The position numbers were made by a program, and so were the translations under genes. From assembly GCA_001310555.1 (NCBI GenBank), contig BAXO01000046.1, positions 1 through 43,203 of the forward strand: a DNA stretch of 43,203 nucleotides. Reading direction: 5' to 3'. This DNA comes from Bacillus sp. JCM 19058 (GTDB taxonomy: Bacteria; Bacillota; Bacilli; Bacillales_H; Bacillaceae_D). This document shows, piece by piece, positions 38,961 through 43,203 of this stretch. The notes under the pieces were generated by a model that saw nothing but the letters and a program-made list of their open reading frames with translations, had not been told where the DNA came from and did not search any database. The first letter of the stretch is position 1. Every line of letters starts with the position of its first letter.

Positions 38961-40320
38961 CTATTGATAAACCTCATCAATGGCTGCTTGATAGGAATCT
39001 TTATACATTTCAACAACTGTCGACACAGATGTACCTCTAGCAATTCAGCTTCCAAGCCATAATAATCTAAATTAGGGAAGGTAAAATGATCTAATACAAG
39101 CAAATTTTCAGAGGCCATTCTTGCATTTTCTATGTCTTCCTCATTGGCAAAGTTAGACTCATAGCTAGCTTGGCCAGGATAGTCATAAATGGAATCTATA
39201 TCATTAATTTTTTTCCCAAATATATAGAAGTTGTTTTGGATTTTCGACGCTTTTTGGAATCGTTAAAGCCTGAAATAATGCTTCATACGTATAATACTCT
39301 GTCACACTTGGTCCTTTTGGAAATGGCACAAACCCTAGATCGTACTCAGGCATATCCGTTTGGAATCCCCCAAATTCATAAAGGCTCCTGCATACATTAA
39401 AGTATTTCCTTGCCTGAAAAATTGGCTTGGCTCTGTCCAATCTCCTCCCTCTGTTGGGCGCGAAACCTGCTCACTAACCATTCTTGATACAAAATTTAAT
39501 GCCTCTACAGTAGCTGGATCATCAAGATTTTCTTGATCATCGACGGTTAGTGATGCATTATTAGACGCTAATACTCGTTCTAGCATCCCTCGATTAGCTA
39601 AGCCCCACGTATCAATACTTCCATCATTGTTCGTATCTTGATTGGCTTCAAGCGCCACATCTATAAAAGTGTCCCAATTCCAATTATCGTCATCTACATA
39701 TTCCTGAAGTGACTTTATACCTAATTCATTCATTAGTGTTCGGTTATAAAAGATTCCTTGGACAATATTAGTGCGATCCTCCGTAAAGCCATAGCCACGA
39801 TCTTCGAATGTGTATAAATCACTTGTTACAGCTTGGTTAAAAGCATTCTCGTTTTGCGTAAACTCATCGATTGGCCATAATAAATCCTGTTTAACCAACG
39901 ATGGTATTGTATAGGTTTTTCCTAAGCGGACAATATCACCAATCGCCTCTCCAGCTAATAATGAAGCCGTTACTCTTTCTTGATACTCTCCATAATCTAT
40001 GGCCACATATTCAATTTCAAAATTATGCTTCTCCATTAATTCTTCTAGATTCTTTTTTTTCTTTTAATACTATCTGGATTATCTTCATCAATTGTCATAT
40101 CCCACCAAGAAACGACTTTAATCGTTCGACCTTCTAAATCAAAATCCATTTCTGGTGTGCGACTTACTCCATTATCTACGTCATCCACTGCATCATCATC
40201 ATCATCTTCTTCTGTACTGCCTTCTATTTCTTTTTCTGGCTCAGTATCAGTCGTTTCATTTCCACATGCTACTAGTAAAATTAAAAAGAAACTAAGAACA
40301 AGAACAATCGACCTATTCAT
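38961..40320 (-). CDS. Sugar-binding lipoprotein heading the xylan operon (four frameshifts)
   Basis: Family 1 solute-binding protein with signal and lipobox (FFLILLVACGNE), an acidic linker (TEEDDDDDAVDD), then the binding fold (RTIKVVSWWDMTIDE, LAGEAIGDIVRLGKTYTIPS, NRTLMNELGIKSLQEY). Slips: T8 at 40053-40060 (nine or six needed), about 39383 (TTT needs TTTT, giving YAGAFYEFGGFQTD), T7 near 39210-39216 (six needed, YIWEKINDIDSIYD) and about 39050 (AA needs AAA, EAEIARGTSVSTVV). Corrected, it has 453 residues, ending SYQAAIDEVYQ. ATG 40320 follows GGGGGATATTA; a longer frame from 40365 has no ribosome binding site. A cre-like site lies upstream. Confidence 0.86.
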
Positions 40321-40366
40321 TAATATCCCCCTTAAATAAATTGTATAATGCAAATGACTAACCATA

Positions 40367-40380
40367 ATATAGCGCTTTCA
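40367..40380 (-). promoter_or_regulatory. Candidate CcpA cre site, xylan operon
   Basis: The minus strand reads TGAAAGCGCTATAT; the first ten bases match the cre consensus perfectly and only the C of the last four (WNCW) is missing. It lies 47 bases upstream of the first gene of the xylan operon, a normal position for carbon catabolite repression. Confidence 0.6.
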
Positions 40381-41015
40381 TTAATTATGAAACAACCTGT
40401 GAGAGATTAGTTTTAACACCTGTCTAATTCTACTTTTCTAATTAACAAGCCACTTTTAGAATAGGTGGATTAATGAAAAAAAACCGAATAATGTGTGTTT
40501 TCTAAAAGAGTACACATTTTTATATGAGTACAGAAATGCAGTGCTTCGAATGTAGTGAATGATCATTATGCTCTGCGTCCTGTGGGGAAGCTCAGAATTA
40601 AATTGCCTGAGCTAATGGATTTTTGCCCTGCCTCTTTGAACCTAAGGAAATCTCCTCATCTTTTCGTCCGCTAGGCGCATCGGTAAGACTTCTTTAGAGG
40701 ATTTTTCAAATCAAATAAAAAAAGGTTTATAAATTAATAATTGCAAAAATCACTCCTTTTCTAACGTTTTCCGTTTTATAAAAGTGGTGGTCATACTTTT
40801 ATTCTGGATGACCCAAAAGTTGATAATTTCTAAATGAGCAACGATTACATCTATTCGTTTGCTCTTTTCGTTTAGAAAACAATAAATTTTTGTGAGAAAT
40901 ATAAAAATAAGCACGTTTTTTTTATCATGTAGTCTTTTTATACAATGAAATTAGCAAAGTATATTTTCTAATATTTATAATATACAGATAATTAATTTGA
41001 AAGGGGAGCTTTTAA
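40381..41015. other. Divergent intergenic region, no gene seen
   Basis: This 635-base stretch separates the xylan operon (minus) from the orphan regulator gene (plus). It is AT-rich at both ends, with a more GC-rich core (about 40550-40700) that has no open frame or ribosome binding site; the core could be a remnant of a repeat, but I cannot name it. It should hold the operon promoter on the left and the regulator promoter on the right, including sites for the regulators. Confidence 0.5.
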
Positions 41016-41774
41016 ATGTACGAAGTTTTGCTAGTTGATCCCGACAAACAGTTACGAACACATTTAAACAATACTATCTACTGGGACCACTTCGGCTTTA
41101 AATTAAAAGATCAGGCTAAGACAACCAAACAGGCACTAACCCTTTACCAAAAGAATCATTATGCGGTTATTTTTATTAACTTATCCCCATTAAATGAGAA
41201 AGGAATCAAGCTTTGTGAACGTATTAGAATTAAAAGCCAGGTTCCCATTTTACTGTTTGGTGGTAGAAGAGATTTTAACTTTGTGAAAAAAATAATCAAC
41301 CTTCAGATTACTGATTATTTGGTTGAGCCCCTTCGTTATAGTGATTTAGTCACAAGCATCCTTATGCTCAAAAGAAATTTAGAAAGCCTTAACCGTACGC
41401 ATATGAGAACAAATATACGAAAAATAGTATCGCGCAGGAATGTAACCAATATCATAGATGAAATAAAAGAATATGTGGAACGATCGATTAATGAAAATAT
41501 TACACTAAAAGAAATTTCAGATAACCTTCATTACAATTGCTCCTATTTAGGTCAAAAATTTAAAAATCATGAAAATATGACTTTTAATCAATATTTACTT
41601 GATCGAAGAATGGAAAAAGCAAAATTCTTACTTGACCATACTAACATGAAGATTTATGAAATTGCTAATGAAATAGGATATACAGATTTAGATTGGTTTT
41701 ATAAGAAATTTAAATTGCACATTGGTGTAAGCGCTTCCGAATACCGTAAGAAATTTGAGTTAATGAACAGCTAG
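41016..41774 (+). CDS. Orphan AraC-family regulator with a degenerate receiver domain
   Basis: Short two-domain regulator (252 residues): a receiver-like domain at 1-120 and an AraC HTH pair at about 150-250 (ITLKEISDNLHYNCSYLGQK, KIYEIANEIGYTDLDWFYKK). The receiver keeps the opening LLVDPDKQLR, but the phosphoacceptor place reads AVIFINLSPLNEKG, with Asn where Asp is expected, so it is probably not phosphorylated. GGGGAGC precedes ATG 41016. No kinase accompanies it. Divergent from the xylan operon, it is a likely operon regulator, perhaps working through a ligand or protein contact. The frame is intact, including a run of seven As. Confidence 0.85.
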   Translation: MYEVLLVDPDKQLRTHLNNTIYWDHFGFKLKDQAKTTKQALTLYQKNHYAVIFINLSPLNEKGIKLCERIRIKSQVPILLFGGRRDFNFVKKIINLQITDYLVEPLRYSDLVTSILMLKRNLESLNRTHMRTNIRKIVSRRNVTNIIDEIKEYVERSINENITLKEISDNLHYNCSYLGQKFKNHENMTFNQYLLDRRMEKAKFLLDHTNMKIYEIANEIGYTDLDWFYKKFKLHIGVSASEYRKKFELMNS

Positions 41775-41802
41775 CTAATCTCAGAACCATTCTCATCTTA
41801 AG

Positions 41803-41836
41803 TATCAAAAATCCCATGAAATCATGGATTTTGATA
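41803..41836 (+). terminator. Probable terminator of the orphan regulator gene
   Basis: Long arms TATCAAAAATCCCATGA and TCATGGATTTTGATA pair with two single-base bulges, starting 28 bases after the stop codon at 41774. The T tract after it is weak. The sequence also falls in a remnant open frame on the other strand. Confidence 0.5.
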
Positions 41837-41841
41837 ACTTC

Positions 41842-41950
41842 ATTTTCTAGATAAGCAATAAACACCATTAATGTTCCTAACGATACCTGATCAGAAATAC
41901 GGCTTGCCCACCAAAGTACCAAACCAATCATGCACCAAATCCTATCTTGA
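41842..41950 (-). pseudogene. Possible ABC exporter membrane-domain fragment
   Basis: A minus-strand frame contains GLVLWWASRISDQVSLGTLM followed by VFIAYLEN, which resembles the last extracytoplasmic turn of ABC exporter membrane domains (LW.G...V..G.LSLGTL.AF..Y). No start, ribosome binding site or ATPase domain is present. It would be a relic. The rest of 41837-42179 has a GC-rich patch near 41970-42055 that I cannot identify. Confidence 0.3.
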
Positions 41951-42179
41951 AAGAAAAAGCAGGAAAGACCCCCTGCCACACCCCATCTGTACGAATCGGA
42001 CAGAGGCGAAGGAAGTTGGCTCGTTGCTGGGCGCCCTGCGCTGGACGGGGGCTATCCTTGAATGAGAAATCATTCAAGCTAAATTTTATGCTTTCTTACC
42101 TTTAAAAAAGAAGGGTTTTCCCTCTACTAAATTGATTGAACTCGGAATACCCCTCTTTACTTTTCTCTATTAACAACTG

Positions 42180-43203
42180 TTAATTTTTCATAGTAATTGA
42201 ATGAATCGAATAATTCTCAAGCAATAATTCTTCGTGAGAGTTATTCCCCTTTATCATGACATATAAGTCATGAATACCTGTCATATTTTCTACTTTCATA
42301 GTAATCTGAGTCCATTCATGATTTTTAGTAACAGGAACTTTCATTGAATCAATCAGTATTCCATCTGTTGTATTTTCTCTTAATTCAATCACTAGATTTT
42401 CACATTCACTTAATACAGATGCAGTAAATTTTGTTATATTATTACTAAAGTCAACTGATGATAGAGCAAACCAACTACCATTTTTAATCGATATAACTCT
42501 CTTCTCTTCACCCTTTTGTTCAAAATTCAATTGATTAATTCCAGCGCTCCAAGCAAATGCTGTACTCTCCATAAAATCCATAGGAGAATAAGTATGAGTC
42601 TGCTCTACTCCAACCATATCTGCTTCAATTTCTTGATTGAACCATTATCATTAAATCGAACCTTATTTATATGAGTTGAACGGTAACCTTTTGGAACACC
42701 CATTGCTTTCGACAAAGTTTGAGCGTGATAAGCCATATACCAATGGTCTTTAAACTGGAACATAGCATGATGATTATTCCCTCCAACATTAAAGAAAAAT
42801 GCAGGATTTTTTAATATCGTCTTTTTATATGTCCATGGGCCCAGCGGTGTATGACTAGTCATGTAAGCAATTTCCCCTGCACCAGGACTTCCCTCTGGAC
42901 GTTCTCCGTTATAAAAATTAGAGCAATAAGAAAAATAATACATCCCGTTAAACTTATTTATTCCGGCATCTTCAAACATAAACGGAGCTGGGATCGGGGT
43001 AGCTTCTCCCTTTACACTAATCATATCCTCTCCTAACTCCATAACTCTTGCAGTATTAGGCATCTCATATCGCCCTTCTGGTACACCGCCCCCGAAATAA
43101 ATGTATGCCCTTTCATTATCATCTACCAAAACAGCTGGATCGAATAACCAAGTAACCCCTGCTACACCTGGTGTCATTCTTGATATAAGAGGCTCTTTAA
43201 TAG
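42180..43203 (-). CDS. GH43-CBM6 arabinoxylan arabinofuranohydrolase-like enzyme, N-terminus outside window (one frameshift)
   Basis: The visible part holds the second half of a GH43 propeller (TWLFDPAVLVDDNERAYIYF, FMFEDAGINKFNGMYYFSYC with the acid Glu region, GGNNHHAMFQFKDHWYMAYH, GYRSTHINKV). It is followed by a CBM6-type module of about 140 residues (FEQKGEEKRVISIKNGSWFA, GIHDLYVMIKGNNS). The layout matches XynD-like arabinoxylan arabinofuranohydrolases that strip arabinose from xylan. The frame slips near 42643 (ATCAAGAAATTG needs an extra A, giving GSIKEIEADMVGVEQ). The end TAA is at 42180. The start, and so export, cannot be seen; orientation and position suggest a separate transcript upstream of the xylan operon. 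Confidence 0.85.

Noticed and set aside
40550..40720. GC-richer patch before the orphan regulator as a small gene or riboswitch
   Set aside because: No open frame with a start, and no recognisable riboswitch core or terminator.
41970..42055. GC-rich patch with a plus-strand frame containing EAKEVGSLLGALRW
   Set aside because: No start or ribosome binding site and no recognised family; too short to support.
1..43203. CRISPR arrays, tRNA or rRNA genes
   Set aside because: No regularly spaced repeats and no cloverleaf or ribosomal RNA sequence were recognised on reading.

Overview
The window is AT-rich Bacillota DNA, most likely from a Bacillaceae species. Evidence: strong GGAGG ribosome binding sites with frequent GTG/TTG starts, a BsrG-type type I toxin, a YxdJ-YxdK/YxdL-YxdM/YxeA peptide-stress module, YesM/YesN-type sugar two-component systems, CcpA-type cre sites, and a Bacillus-style intergenic palindromic repeat. 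The surface sugar-binding proteins are very acidic, which would suit an alkaliphile or halophile (inference).

Layout. 1-1.3 kb: start of a small hydrophobic toxin, a long hairpin, and a decayed P-loop kinase. 1.3-3.4 kb: a small membrane protein, then a TetR regulator divergent from an SDR-family protein, with two palindromes between them. 3.6-8.9 kb: yxeA, yxdM and yxdL (minus) divergent from yxdJ and yxdK (plus). 9-10.6 kb: a PhzF-family protein and an ArsR remnant. 10.9-17.5 kb (minus): sugar operon 1, in the order binding protein, YesM-like kinase, YesN-like regulator, two permeases, with a cre site at its head. 17.6-18.1 kb: a repeat element and an IS3-family transposase tail. 18.2-23.3 kb (minus): a second binding protein/kinase/regulator triad, without permeases. 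23.4-40.4 kb (minus): a roughly 17 kb xylan operon running binding lipoprotein, 967-aa CBM-fused binding protein, permease pair, NHL-propeller protein, Yip1 protein, DUF5696-like lipoprotein, second permease pair, GH10 xylanase lipoprotein, cytoplasmic GH10, GH43, terminator. Its first gene has a cre-like site upstream, and an orphan AraC-type regulator is divergent from it. The right edge holds the 3' part of an arabinoxylan-type GH43-CBM6 enzyme.

Proposed working: a lipid-anchored xylanase cuts xylan at the membrane. Two binding proteins and two permease pairs, helped by NHL, Yip1 and DUF5696 accessory proteins, capture and import xylo-oligosaccharides. Cytoplasmic GH10 and GH43 enzymes finish them. 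The YesM/YesN triad and the orphan regulator probably induce, and CcpA represses. No sugar-importer ATPase is present, so a shared MsmX-type ATPase elsewhere is expected.

Caveat that governs the annotation: most genes carrying A/T runs of 6-9 bases, and several with shorter runs, are out of frame exactly at those runs. About fifty single-base changes restore family-typical proteins whose corrected lengths are all divisible by three. I therefore annotate them as single genes with frameshifts, most likely sequence errors. A few genes (P-loop kinase, ArsR, IS3 transposase) are truly decayed.
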